Of a stretch of 64,000 nucleotides of DNA, positions 13,101-26,300 are shown piece after piece. The position numbers were made by a program, and so were the translations under genes. Under the pieces are notes generated by a model, which was not told the origin of the DNA, ran no database searches, and saw nothing but the letters and a program-made list of their open reading frames with translations. Source of the DNA: Tomocerus qinae (Eukaryota > Arthropoda > Collembola > Entomobryomorpha > Tomoceridae); contig CM034547.1 of NCBI GenBank assembly GCA_020055645.1, positions 8,231,280-8,295,279 on the forward strand, written 5' to 3'. How positions within the stretch are numbered: position 1 is the first letter of the stretch; each line of letters starts with the position of its first letter.

Positions 13101-13318
13101 CTGTGGCAGGTCATACAGACTACGCAAAAAAGATCGATGAAATATTAATCTCCTTGGGGTACGCGGAAGAGCTGGATCCAGGCAATGAGTTGAGACGAAG
13201 CACTTCATGTCATAATTTGAAGAAGAAAGAAGAGGGTCTCCAAAGAAGTCCTTCTGTGGATTCCTTTTTAGTATTAAGAAGATCGCCAAATTCCAAATTG
13301 CGAGTAGTGGATAAGTAA
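7101..13318 (+). CDS. TMCO4: TMCO4 orthologue (DUF726, transmembrane alpha/beta-hydrolase-like protein)
   Basis: Eleven coding exons: 7101-7140, 9409-9720, 10831-10963, 11047-11177, 11265-11448, 11541-11761, 11835-11901, 11982-12117, 12371-12558, 12751-12824 and 13110-13318, giving 564 residues. The middle has a basic stretch (KKRQRTRKIKR) followed by two Gly/Ala-rich membrane segments (ALVGLATLGGGAILGL and a second around AALGSTAGAAVIG). Then come HVAIAVSGWL, EQYCLMYESQYLLELG, AQEALKLTILSG, DNPWGVC, PVTLIGLSLGARV and LGAPV, all typical of TMCO4/DUF726. GLSLG is a G-x-S-x-G nucleophile elbow, so a hydrolase fold is likely; the reaction is not established. After GHTDYAKKIDEIL the tail is short and Ser-rich. 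Exon 1 has only 13 codons (start MAMADVNF) and is set by a GTAAGT donor and matching phase, so the start is less certain than the rest. The exon 5 donor (AA then GTATGT at 11449) was chosen by phase. Confidence 0.92.
7141..9408 (+). other. First intron of TMCO4
   Basis: A 2.27-kb intron, the longest in any gene here, bounded by GTAAGT and TTGTTAG. It is AT-rich. The ORFs inside it, for example 8906-9112, have no family signature. First introns often carry regulatory elements, but none can be picked out by eye. Confidence 0.6.
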
Positions 13319-15574
13319 AGTATTAGCTGCTCTGATCGTTAACAGGGAAATTCAGTAATTACAGGCTGACACGTAAATATAAATATACTACCAGTATATA
13401 TCAAAGTGTAGAAATCACAAAAGATATCATTTACTAAGGAAAACACAATTCTTTGTAGTGAGGCATGTAGGATGCGTATTAATTTGATGAACTGAACAGA
13501 GTACTTGACATTTATAGAGGAGTAGTGTAGGGTATAACTTATAATGCAACGTAGTAGATTGATATTATGGAATGTACCTGGTCTAGTAGGGCTAAAGTAC
13601 TTGGTTGTGATTGTGATAGTTGAAGTCAACATAATATGATCAGTATTAGTGATTTTTGCGACCTGTGCCGGTCTGATCTTCGGTCTTCTGCTATTCTATT
13701 ATAATAGCATCAAAATTCTACGTACTAGCCTAACAAAGAGCTATTCTTAGCCATGCCAGTAAAACGAGATGTAATGTATTACTACTAAAAGTATCCTAAG
13801 GAAGTATAGCATACGTATTAAAATAACGAAATGTACTAGCTTAATGTAAAGATAATGTATTGTGTTATTGTGCTGTACTAAATTGACGAAACTCGGCCAG
13901 CCAAGCAAGAAGCGTATATAGACACTAAAAAACTCATAGTATAGACAACAGGACCCACTCGATAGAATTTATTAGCGGTATTTCTTGATAGATAACCCAG
14001 ACACACAACAGACATTACAGACAGAGGTAGAAAAGACTTGAAATGGCAAATCGATACATAGATACCTACTTTACTTACCTATCATCAATCAAATCACACT
14101 GTGCAAGCAAAAGGACCCACTAATGTTATTACTTAATCAGTACTACTACAACTACTAGATCTGTAGGTTAAATCAGACGCAAACTTAAAAATCCACAAGC
14201 ATTAATACATACAAATACTACAGGTTTACAGATACATACATACAACCTACGCTTCCGTTACATGCAAGTCAAACATGCCAAATAATCGTAAAGGGTGCTA
14301 GCAGAGTGCAAAAATATCCACAAATCTATATACTAATCTACTATAAACTGAACACATATATTTTTAGAACAGCTCCGTCAAATCAAATTAACAAACAAAT
14401 GCAATCGTATTGTATATAGTTACGTAACAAATATATTCATTACTTAGTAGATATAAATTGAAGTAATTCCTCTTAGCTATTATATGGGAGAAAATATGGA
14501 ACCCTGTACCTAACCTAAACTTACCTACCTGTAATTGTAACAAACGTCAGCATTATCCTCTGGACAAAAAAGTCACCTTTTACAGTGATTGGTATTTTCA
14601 TATACTGCTTATGAATTTTCAAGTAGATTTTGTAGAATCAAGCCGAATCAGGCTCCTTCCTCTGACCACTAAAACTATAGTAGATACACTCAATATACCA
14701 AGCTGACTAAAACTGAGAGATACGTACCAAAACTACCAAACCACAACTATATAGAAAGAAACTTAATTTTTGATCTCATACTGCTTATTTCCCTGTTGCA
14801 CTTCCGAAATGCAACACAAATATCTCCTGTATTAGAATGTCACCCAAACATTCCGAATATACGAGTATGAACGTGAGACTATTATAATTGTTATAGCCAA
14901 TTAATCAACCAATGTACCTATAAATTATCCTATCTGTCTCATTACCTTCCCTAACAATTCAACTACACCCTGCAGGGAAGAATAGCGTGGGCAATTACAA
15001 TAATTACTTTGAGAATCATTACTTTAATTGTCCACTTATATGCTAGTATTGTATCATTCTGCTTTTGTATTTTGTATTGCATGATTCTTTTGCTAACCTT
15101 TTCATGTATACACATTTTGGAAGTCAAGGATTTTTGTGTTTTGACTTGATCACCACGTATTTTAATGCTTTACTCTTTATGTTTTACCGTTTATATAACT
15201 TACAATCATCTTGCTACTTGTTACTAAACAGAACATATCAAACTTCAGTCCGTCTTTGTAAACTAAAAAATTATCAAAATTTATAATATGAACTGAATAT
15301 TCCAACTAAATCATCGAATCTAAAGAAATGAGACATAAATAAAGCATATCAAGTAAAATGATGCCTTCTCTAGCGAACTAAATACCTGTCTAACAAATCC
15401 GTGGTACATATCTTATCCATGAAATGTAAAGTTTTTGAAATTACAATCGAATCAGTTTCTAGAGATTATATGTAATCAGATGGATGTAATAGTAAGTATA
15501 TCTATTAATCAATATAATATGTGTTGAAAACGCATTAAATGTATGTATGTTCCAAAACAACTCTTGGCTCTTGA
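13319..15574. other. Intergenic region between convergent TMCO4 and granulin genes
   Basis: Contains the 3' UTRs of TMCO4 (+) and the granulin gene (-). No coding region is recognised; ORFs at 13339-13632 and 15065-15286 look like chance. The only exact plus-strand AATAAA I noticed is at 15338-15343, implying either a 2-kb TMCO4 3' UTR or a variant signal nearer the gene. Confidence 0.4.
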
Positions 15575-15580
15575 TTTATT
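15575..15580 (-). terminator. Candidate polyadenylation signal of the granulin gene
   Basis: AATAAA on the minus strand (TTTATT on plus), about 190 bases past the granulin stop codon. Confidence 0.45.
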
Positions 15581-15770
15581 TGATCTTTGCAAAGGTATTT
15601 CATACATTTGTATCTGTATGTGGCAGTCATAAGTAAACCATAAACAAATCATAAACCCAAGTAAATATGACTTAACAAAAAGGATTTGCACATTGAATAG
15701 ATATTAGTAATTAAGTATCATGCATCAATTGGAATTTCATCAGATCAGAAATTAGCATAAAAATCACATT

Positions 15771-16602
15771 TTAGACTTTGTCACAACGACCTGACTCAAG
15801 ATTGCATTTGTGTGACTTGGGACAACAATGAATAAAGTCTGAACAACATACTCCGTTTTCAAAAGGACAGCAAGCATATGTCCCAGTTGCTTCAGGACAG
15901 CAAGTGTAAGACGATGAACATTTTCTACGTCCGTCGGGACAAGTTTGTGTATCTGAAACTGTCATTGTACATTATTATTATAATATAACATAAGGGATAC
16001 ATACTCATTGGCTATTTTCCTGTAGTGTTACAAAATTGCATCAGTAATTAATATTAAGGTATTTACCGTTGGTCAGGAGAAAAAACCCAGCGTTTAGCTG
16101 ATTGCTTCCTTCAGATAAATCATCAGATTGAATCTCTTCCGATGGCCTAAGTGCTTCTAGTTGCACAGTTTTCTTTGGTTTGCAAGCGCCATGGGGAAGA
16201 TCGCAATCTGTATCTTTAGTGTGCATCAAAATAAAATATTTAGTGACAACTTTATCTAGTCTAGTCTACCTATAGTCTATAAAAATAAATGTTATATGCC
16301 CATTGGGCATGACATTTAGTCTTAGTACTTGTAGGTAATGATGTGATAGAAATTGATTGTTTACTCTCGGCTATAATTATCTTTAAATTCTCTAGTTAGT
16401 ATTTACCTTGAGGGCAGCAATGAAGGCCATCAGTACAGCAAGTGGCATTCTGGTAAGGACAACATCCATAACTTCCTTCATTATCACTGCAACAGGTTTG
16501 GTCTTTTTGACACCGAATTTTGTGACCAGGGCAATATGTGGCTGCCACTAAGGAGAAGGCAGCTACCACCACGCACAATGCAATCTGAGAAAATCGCTGC
16601 AT
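15771..16602 (-). CDS. Two-module granulin (progranulin-like secreted protein)
   Basis: Three coding exons on the minus strand: 16407-16602, 16067-16213 and 15771-15952, giving 174 residues. A signal peptide (MQRFSQIALCVVVAAFSLVAAT) is followed by two complete 12-cysteine granulin modules with the diagnostic run of four CC pairs: TCC, GCC, TCC, HCC in module 1 and TCC, ACC, VCC, HCC in module 2. Module 1 starts YCPGHKIRCQ and ends CDLPHGACKP. A Ser/Glu/Asp-rich linker of about 35 residues leads to module 2, which starts QTCPDGRRKC and ends GRCDKV. Both introns are phase 1, fitting module duplication by exon shuffling. Granulins are secreted, disulphide-ladder proteins that act as growth and lysosomal factors. 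Vertebrate progranulin has seven and a half modules, so this is a short invertebrate form. Whether it is cleaved between modules is unknown. Confidence 0.93.
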
Positions 16603-16605
16603 ATT

Positions 16606-16690
16606 CTAAGAATGTTTGGAATGAAATGAATTTTAGTAAATTAGAATGACAGATTTTTTGAATCCTTTTCCTCCTACAATAAGAACTCAC
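16606..16690 (-). other. Possible 5' UTR intron of the granulin gene
   Basis: Just upstream of the granulin ATG the minus strand reads CATTCTTAG then AATATG, a good acceptor. A good donor (ATA then GTGAGTTC) lies 85 bases further upstream. Together they suggest a non-coding first exon starting at or above 16691. Inferred from splice motifs only. Confidence 0.4.
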
Positions 16691-19600
16691 TATTGATTGT
16701 ACATGGACCGTTGTACTTTATTGCTTTGTGAATATTAAATGGTCAAAAGAGATAAGATTGTATACAGTCACAATCAGAATTCAGCTAGATGAAGTTCATT
16801 CGCCTACTGCTAATGCATATACTGAAGTATTTTATGACATAATAGTGTGTATAATGTTCTATGGTATAACCGTCGTATTATAAACTATTAGGAGTAAATA
16901 GGCATTGCATACATATGGTCGGACTATGAAATGGACTGGACCAGCTTTTACATACGCATCCTGAAAACACCCTCCTATAGGGTGAAATCTATGTTGCCGC
17001 TTGTTAGAGGGTTCGTCTCAGTTTTGTGTCTTTGTATTGAGTTGCAAAGGTTTATTAAATGCAAACTGAGTGAAGCTGTGGTGGATCTCTGTCTGCATGT
17101 CAGTGAGATGAAACCCTGTATTTATAATCTCCGTGTTTAAGTGTCCGATCAACTCAGCTATACAACATTTATAATAAAACATTCCAAAGCGAAAGATGCT
17201 TTTCTGTTTTAGCTGTGAATACGAAAATTATGGCGATACACAAAGCCACTAACAATGAGTTATATGTAAAAAAAAATATAATATTCATGATAATCTAGAT
17301 TGAAATTAGTCCTAATGCGTAATATGTAAATCTCCAACATATCATAATAGAGCATTGAATTATTTTTAAGCATTATCTTTTTCTTACTCATCTCTGTAAG
17401 CAAATGCTGAGGATGTTAGAGGAAATCAATTAATTAATCACAACAAATGAGCGTCATATATTTTTAGATTCATATAATTATATTCTTAATAGGTAAATGA
17501 ATGTAAATGGCCCTTTTCCTGTGTAGGCTTAATTGTATGTGATAATATTGCATGTTAATTTTGAGTAAAGGGGAAATTTTTTCTGAAATTTATAGGAATC
17601 TAATATACTAAATTCATGTGAGGGTGGACAACGGACATGATATAAAAGGATAGACTTAACTATCAAAGTTGTGGGTAGACTAGAAATAACATTATCATTA
17701 TTACTACTATCACTATCATCATTATAGGCATACAATTAATATATTATTACCAATTCTTCCTTTGGAAAATACCATTACATTCATATCAAATGATCTTTGT
17801 TGCAGTCACAGTCTTATCAAGATACAATTCTAGTTTTCCATTTTCTACTTGCAACAATAATAGTTAGTAATTATTACTAGTTCGTCTTCATGTCACTGTC
17901 TGGCATGGAATTTCTATTTATTAAGTACTTCCAAGAGTGAATGCATGAACATGTGCAATAAGCAACCTGAGATATGACTTGTGTCGTAATGCTGCATATT
18001 AAAAAAAGCTAAATCAAGCTGACAGCAAATGTAAACTAGGTAAATGCTTATATAACTGCAAAAAACTGCTACAATGTGTCCAACTCACTGTCAAGAGTTA
18101 TAAAAAATTACTAATTGCATTTCTGCTAATTTAATTTGCTATAAAGCCACAGGCTAGAACTATCGTCTAATAAATCACAAACTGAATCAAGAATTTACAG
18201 TCATAAAGCATGTCTAATAAATTAATAATAGCTAGTTTTGGCAGCTATTTGAAATTCGTTCATCCTGTGTATACCTTTGGTATTATATTTCATAGAATTC
18301 ATCGAACGTTTCAAGATGTATGGACACAAAAAAAGTCTTGCCAAATTTTATTTATGAATGACACTCCAAAATGAAAAGAAGATCATCAGCCATTTCCATA
18401 ATTTAAGCAGTTGTGAAAAAGAATTGATAACATTTATATAGTTCTGATATGATCAGAAGTACTTAATAATATTGCCGAAGTAATTATCCCTCTGCTTAGC
18501 ATAATGGCAGAATATATTCAGAAACAATATTGTGAATTGTGCCACTATTCCATTGTTTGTTGCTCTAATGCATTTTATTACAATGGAGAAGATAATGCTC
18601 CAATCCCACTCGGCTTAATACGCTAATATTTCTAAATGTTATCAAATCAATGGACTTCAAATGAAGTGAGACACTTACATAGCAAAGAAAAGGGAATTTG
18701 TGAATCTTCCCTTTCATAATTTAATGGGTACCTAGATAAATTCTTGAGAAGAGCTTTGTGATTTGCATTAGAGACATGCAATATGTTCTCTATCTGTACA
18801 TTTATATTTGTCGTGAATGATTCATCAGTCATTTTCATTTCTAACAAGAACTGGGCACTATCGGTCATCTCTCTAAGGCAATGAATGTGAATATTAAGAG
18901 AGACAGAACATTTCGATCGAATCTTCTAGTGAGTTAGTAACATTATTACATTCAGTCTTCACAATGTTTATTCCTTATCTCTGGTTTGAATGTATCGTCT
19001 CTTCTTCAATAGCGTCTTATTCATTTTGCAATGCAATCCTCAGATCAGATCCCATGCGGTGAATGTAATTTCATATTCATGTTCAATATGACACCATTGA
19101 CACCAATAACCTCACATAGTAGTAGTCCTCTGTGTATCAGTAACTGCTCCACTCTGTCCATTCCTTGTCCTGTTTACTTTAACCAGCCATAAACTAAGGA
19201 TATTAATAAAATAACTATCCTCCTTAATACATTAAACCGCAGGGAGGATTCCTTTCCAACCTCTCTCACAGCCTCTCAATCATTTCCTAATACGGCGTCG
19301 TTTTACTTTCGGCTTCATTATTTCCGAAAAATTGATTTTCTCCGCAGCTTATCTTACTCAAACGCATGTAATACTTTGTTAGAAACACATCACATAACTC
19401 TATACACTAAATTTAAATGCGTAGATCCTAAAATCAATCTACCTACACAGTACAAACGTATAAAATCATCATGCTTCAAGCTTAAGATTTCAATCTTGAT
19501 AAAAGCAATATACGAAAATCCTAATTCTTAGTATAATCATGCATCTATAGCCTAAACCATTGCAAATTAAAATTGCAATTATACTCCTTTTATTACCAAT

Positions 19601-22600
19601 GTAAAATTATGTGAAAGTATGCGTAAAGTCGTTGCTGCAGTTAACGTTGAGTTGCACATAGCTTTAAGTTCAATAAAGAACTTGCAGATAAATCTTGAGG
19701 TTTAATGGTAATAAGTAGCTGTAGAATGGACGTACGTATAAGCACATGGAGTACCTGCGTAAATTCTACGAAATTTACAACGACAAGAATTAGGACTGTG
19801 ATAAAGTACATCTATGACCGTCCTGTAAAACATCTTTAATTTTCTGCTCTTTGAATCCATATAGAGATGAAGTATACTATAAAAAGTAGTATATAATCTA
19901 CAATGAGTAAACTTAATCTGTATAACAAAAAGGGAGTAAATCGTTTAGCAATACTATCATTTAGTTGACTACTGAAATAACTTTCATTAAGTGAACTACA
20001 TTTTTTCAAGTTCCATTGAAAAAGGTCTTATGTAGGTAATTGTTGATCGCATTTAGATCATTAATCAACCTTATGCACACACCTAATGCTTAGTAATAGA
20101 TAATTAATTGCAGTGGCTGTATTCAATAATGTGGCAGCTTTAATAACAAAGAGTTCTTGAACACTTCACCTAACTGCATCATAACTTGACTTTTCTAGGT
20201 ATGTCTTGTAGTAAAAGTATTTTGAGCTGCTTATAGTCACTGCTTGAGTCCCACCACCTTGTAAGGACTCTAAAGATGCCAATAATGAATTAATTGGATA
20301 TAGGTATATAAGCTTTTATGCATTCAATTACCTACGCTGCATAAAACTCTGCAAACTATTTCTGTGCCTTCTGTGAACAAGGCAAACTTGAGATTTTGGA
20401 CTATGTCAAGATCGAAATAGATATAAAATGATGGCACTAGCACAGTTGAGCACAGTAATTGTACGTACCTAGCACAGCGATGATAATAAGTAGACGATGC
20501 ATGTACCCATTAAGGTGAGTAACGATCAAAGAAAATTGCATATTAAAAAAGTATTAATTTTATATCATTAGTTCAAACACAAGTGTCTATACGTAGAATA
20601 GCTATTTATTTATAGCTAAAGAAATCCAACCTACTTCTCCTACTCACAGATGGTTATAATAGAAGAGTCTATACTCTATGCAATTAATTGCATTGTGGAA
20701 TGCAAATTACAATTTTGCTAATCACTAATGAGCTTTATGTTTCAATGAGACTTGGTTCCCACTTGGCCCATCAAAAAATGTAAGAACATTTTGTGCCTAA
20801 TGTATTTACCTATAAAGTTTCATGCTTAGCAATCGAAATATTTTACAACAAAGTTAAATCATGTTCTATTCAAAGATTGTATTGTGAACAAGTACAACAT
20901 TGTTCCATTATGTACAAGAACACATGTTATTACCCATACAGGCTGTAATTAGTTTTTCTGAAGTTATTCAGCTAGTAAGATGTGAGTTAGAGTGTGCAAT
21001 ATTACAAAGTATTCGTGTCTCTATGTTTGCTTTTCTAACAGTAAGTACCTACTTCTATACTAATAATAATACATGCAGATGTTTCTCTAAGTGTAGGTTG
21101 TAGTCAGTGGGCAACTCTTATAACTAGCCGCTGCCTGTAACTCATTGTCAAAGGAATCAAATTGAATGCAATGACAGATATTATGCACTCACTCACTTAT
21201 TTTCAGTAGTTAATTATCCCAGGTAAATAATAGTATCGACATATCCGTAGTTGGATGCTAGGAAAGAATCATACAGGAATTTGTACATGAAACAGAAATG
21301 TATATTATTATTACCAACAGACTAAAATTAAGTGTACACGTTTACATTGTCATTACCTCTCCCTTATATGAAAAACAAGCCGCAATTCTATAATACCTAA
21401 ATAAATAGTATAAGATTCTTAAAAGTCCTCCTAGCTATTTAATAGAGTCGAGGTTAAGAACATTATGGTGCACTTTACTTTGACTTAATGACAGTTGCTA
21501 TTGTCTTATTGTCTATTCATTTGGCTTTATTACAGTATGCATTACCATTCAATACGTATATCATTACTGGACTCCTATTTTGTGATTTGCTATTGACCTC
21601 ATGCCGCATTTTCATCATGTACACTATTACCTTTCAGTTAAATTTATTGCAACTAAAGTTGTTACACTTAATTACCTATATAGCTGGTTCATAAAGTTAA
21701 TAGTGGTCAGGTGAGGAGATGGTAATACACGTCAACTTCAAATCATATTAGATAAGCAACTAACGAAATTATACAGAAAACGTAAGAATACTTTACTTGG
21801 GGTACAACATTCAATATCTAATTACTAACTAATCGATTTGTCTCATTATTCTTAATTGGGTGCAGACATATATAACATGCGAAGCAATCCACATTCTGTA
21901 CATAGAGATAGATCCAATTTTGCACGCTTTACTATTCTAACAGAATTGCCACGAATAAACTGGATTTCTTTGTCAAATTGTCCTTGATATATTTGTTACA
22001 ACTGCATTAGAGATGAAGCCCAAATGATTGAAAATGTGACTTGACGACATTTCTGTCTTCAACTTTGTAAGTGCAGCGTATCATCCACATGTTCGTTATC
22101 AAACAGTAAATTCATGAGGTTGGCCTTAACTACTTACTTATAAGTTGACACTTTCATTGAACTATCTTGTTATGTCACAGTTAGAAGTCTGAACATGTAC
22201 TTTTCAATAAAATATGACCAATAAATAAAATCATCTTTCAATTTGGGCCGCTAAATGGAGACAAGTAACCGTATTATGCTATCTGCATAGTAAACAAAGA
22301 AGACATTCCATAATCTCGATAATTCCATTTGATCACTTTCTGCCAGTAGTACCTTAAGCTATACAAATTCCCTTTTAAAGGCATCTCATTCATGCTTAAT
22401 GGAACAAATGTAAAATAGCTACATGCATAGTAAAAATCCGAAAGATGCCAAATTCCGTCAAATTCATTCCAATTTGGGAAGAGTCATGTAAAATGTAATT
22501 AGATAGAAAAAAAACATGTGTGAGTTATGTAATCAGGTTGTAATCGTATTTAAAGGGAGTGTTGCTATTGTTTTGTGATTAGAAAATAGTGTGAGAATAC

Positions 22601-23341
22601 GATGACACTAATACGAATGTAAGAAAGAGGGTTAATGGCTAATATGCGGAAAAGCCTTAAGAGAAATAACAAGAATAAGGCAAACAAACTGTTTACTTTG
22701 ACTAGAATGGGGAAATTACTAACATGAACAATTTGGAGAGGAACACTCGATCAAGCAAGATTCAAGATGCGTACTACCTACAACTACATACATACAAACT
22801 ATTATATCACATGCTGCATTATCATTTGCAATTTCAACGAGAGTGAGTAGACCTTTAGTCTGACTAAACTGAGCAGATAGATAATCTTGCCTTATACGAA
22901 AGTGAAAAAGATGGGCCAAGATGATAATATGATATCATAGCACAATTAAATGGCAGAGCCAAGAGGCATAGGAATAGTAGGAGAGGATATCTCCATGCTG
23001 TCATGTATGTTACCGTTAGGTGATTTTGATGAATGTAGTTTATAGGAACAAATGAAATTGAAGCCAAAAGAAGAAATCCGTCTATCGCACCGCATCATCT
23101 CATTTGATGTCCAAGCGCAAGTCAAACCTGTTGTTCAATATAAACTATTATCAGTAATCTTTAATATATAGCATTAGTAACAGAAACTAACATTTGTTGT
23201 CCTAGGGTACTCGTACTTTTATTGCATACCGACCAACCGACCTATTGCCTGGTATAACACATTCACATACACTTTTAGTACACATACAATCTAATAGGTC
23301 ATATACTGTCAGTCTGATCAATCCTTTACACTTAGTTTATT

Positions 23342-23360
23342 ATGTAAGAGTCTCTTACAT
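23342..23360. repeat. Perfect palindrome, 9-bp arms
   Basis: ATGTAAGAG, a single T, then CTCTTACAT. Too short for a microRNA precursor; could be a binding-site palindrome or chance. Confidence 0.5.
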
Positions 23361-26300
23361 GATAATTTGTGCATAATTTGTATATCTGCATAGAGAGGAG
23401 GCTCCGCATACTTCATTTCTAAACTAGAATCTTCTACATCTTAGATAATCACTTAGGAGTAGCAACTATCAAGTGAGTGTAAGTGCCGGCAGAGTAGGCA
23501 GACACATTATTGATATTATTATTGCCTACATCTCTCCAAGGATTATAGACATAACGGCACAAGTAATGATAATTGTTTTATGTTAATTTCTTTATAATTG
23601 TCCATTAAAAGAAAAGCTCATGTTAAATTAGAATCTTTCTTTCGAATTCCACTAATTGAAAATCTTCGCTCACTGTTGAAATGTTGAGAACAATAGGATA
23701 CTGTAATTATTTCCTCTCAATGAATTGTTTCCTTCATCACTACATTTGCTCTTTGAAATATGATATTAAGCACTATAACCTACTTCCATATTGTATTAAT
23801 TACATCTTAAAATTGACTAGGCACAGAAGAGGAACAAATCGAGGAAAGCTGTTCATTATACTACAAACGGATGGAAGGAAGGAATAAATAATACGATATA
23901 ATTACAGATTCATTTTGCTCAACAGGATTTCAATAATTGTTCGCTTTATTACTGATTGTGGTATTACAACTCTTGATTACTCTAAAATATGTATCCATCC
24001 TAGATCCGTTGTTCGTGCAACCAGAACAGTTGTTTCTAATTGTTATATCACTTAAGAAGAGTAAGGTTTAATGGCCACTAACGAATAACAATTAATTTAG
24101 AGGAAACTGAAACAAATTGCTAATCAATTCGCTAGGTGCGTGCTGCAAATGCATATCACTAAACTATTAATAGCATTTAAAACATGCTCACAGGATTTTG
24201 TACCATAGCTTACAGCAAATTATGGCGAGAACAAGAATGCAAAGTGAAATAGGCAGATGAGTTCTACTTATTAAAGCTACAGGGAATTATCAAAGTAAGT
24301 AAAGAGTACATTTAGGGAGATGTATAATATATTGCGAGTGCAATTGTTTGGAGTTCATATAAGTATACAAACAAGAGCATAATATAAGCATTTATTACAC
24401 ATGGAGCCGGAAAATCAACTTAAAACAGACAAGAAGGCGATAAATTAGGATAATATGTAACAAAGTAGAAAGACATGGATGAGATAAGCAAAAAGATGCA
24501 AAGTGCGGTGTGGTTAATATGGCTTGTTATCAATCAGTTGTACTTATAATTCACTTCTTGGTTCGTAATGATAGCTTATTTTAATTCTTCTAAATAAGAA
24601 ATAAGCCTAGAGGGAAGGAAACAAAATTTGGATACTTTATACATGTTTTCCTATCTTGCCCCATGTAATCGATCTTTATACAATCTATCTAGAATGGGTA
24701 GTACACTAGCATAAAAATGATATTAAAAGTGCATAATACATTTTTGCTTGTAAATATTGCATTCTATATTCTACTTATCTGTGTCACGTTACACTTTACA
24801 TGTGTTAGGTGTATGCGCTGTACTTACAAGTAAAATATTCCAAGAAATTGAGTATAGGAAGAAAAAGCATAAACTACACTCAATAATTCGATAAAGACAC
24901 ATCGACTTTATTTATGTGTGCTTTTGTCACTAGAGCAAATAAGTACCTTAATATCCTGCAGAAGAATACATCGCATAAAGTAGTACAACAACAACATCCA
25001 CATACAAGCGTTTGAAAGGACGTTACAAGAAAAGCACCAAATCCACAGATGTCTTTAAGTTTCCTTGTTTTCAAATATAGCATTTAAATTGCTAGGTACA
25101 GAATTGATATAAAAAAGTGAATCATACTCCGTTAATTGAAGATATAGTATTAAATCACTTGACTGTGGGCTATATGAGAACTACAGACTGGGGAAACAGG
25201 ACTATTCCTCTTCCCTGTAATTACAGATAAAATGAAAATCATTTCATCACATTATTTATGGAGTGAGGATGACGCGTTGCATAAATGTTACAAAGTAATA
25301 TTTCTTTGCAGATTTTTTGTACATGAATAACAGAAACGTTAGCAAACAAAGGTTGAGGTTTTGGGGTTGCATTGCAGAGAGATGAAAACAATAGACTTAC
25401 ACGCAATGTAAATACTGCATGTGCACGTATATACATTTATCTTGTAAAAGGGAATGGTTATATGCCATTGTATGCATTTATATTGGTAGGTAGGTAGCTT
25501 AGTGAGATCCCACGTTAGAAAATAGGGAAGAAGATTCTCTTCAGCTGTCATGTCAAACCCAAGTCAATCTATTTGATTGTAAGCTTTATTTACTGGAATT
25601 GGAATTAAGAACTCATCCAACTAATAATGACGGCATGTTCGTCGTGTCCTATCTGCGCTGCACTCATTTAATATCCTTTTTAGATTTAGCTCAATCAAAC
25701 TTGTATTTTTTCTCAATACATTACATAAAAGAATGGATGACTTATCTCTAATGATGCCATATACCACAATGCAATTTAATGCATCTCAAGATGAAATAAC
25801 TACAAGGAGAGATTCTATCTTATTGCATTATTGTAGGCTTTAATAAAGTCACAATAATACTATTCAGACTATTTTTCACAATAATGTCATACAGATAATG
25901 ATAGTACAACTTTTATAGAAGGATTTTTGTATGGTTTGTATCTTTATGCATGCATATATGGTAGTATTATGGTCTTGTCTATCCATGTCCTGGCGTGAAA
26001 TATTTATTGTTAAATCTTAATTCCTCATTTCCTATGGTTCGTAACGTTGTTTTGCTCTTTTGTAGTGCAAGCAGCATGCAAAATTTTACACAGGTAGGAA
26101 TGCATCAAAATTTGAAACACTAATTCAACTAAAAAGACAATGGGGATTATCATAATCCCAATTATGAACTTTCCCTTTCACGAATGCATGTGAATGTTAC
26201 TCCTTTCTGTCTTGTGATAGATTATTTATATTAGTTTCTACTTGCCTTATTAACACATTAAAATTGTTATAATTACCTTATACACACAACTTTATGCTTA

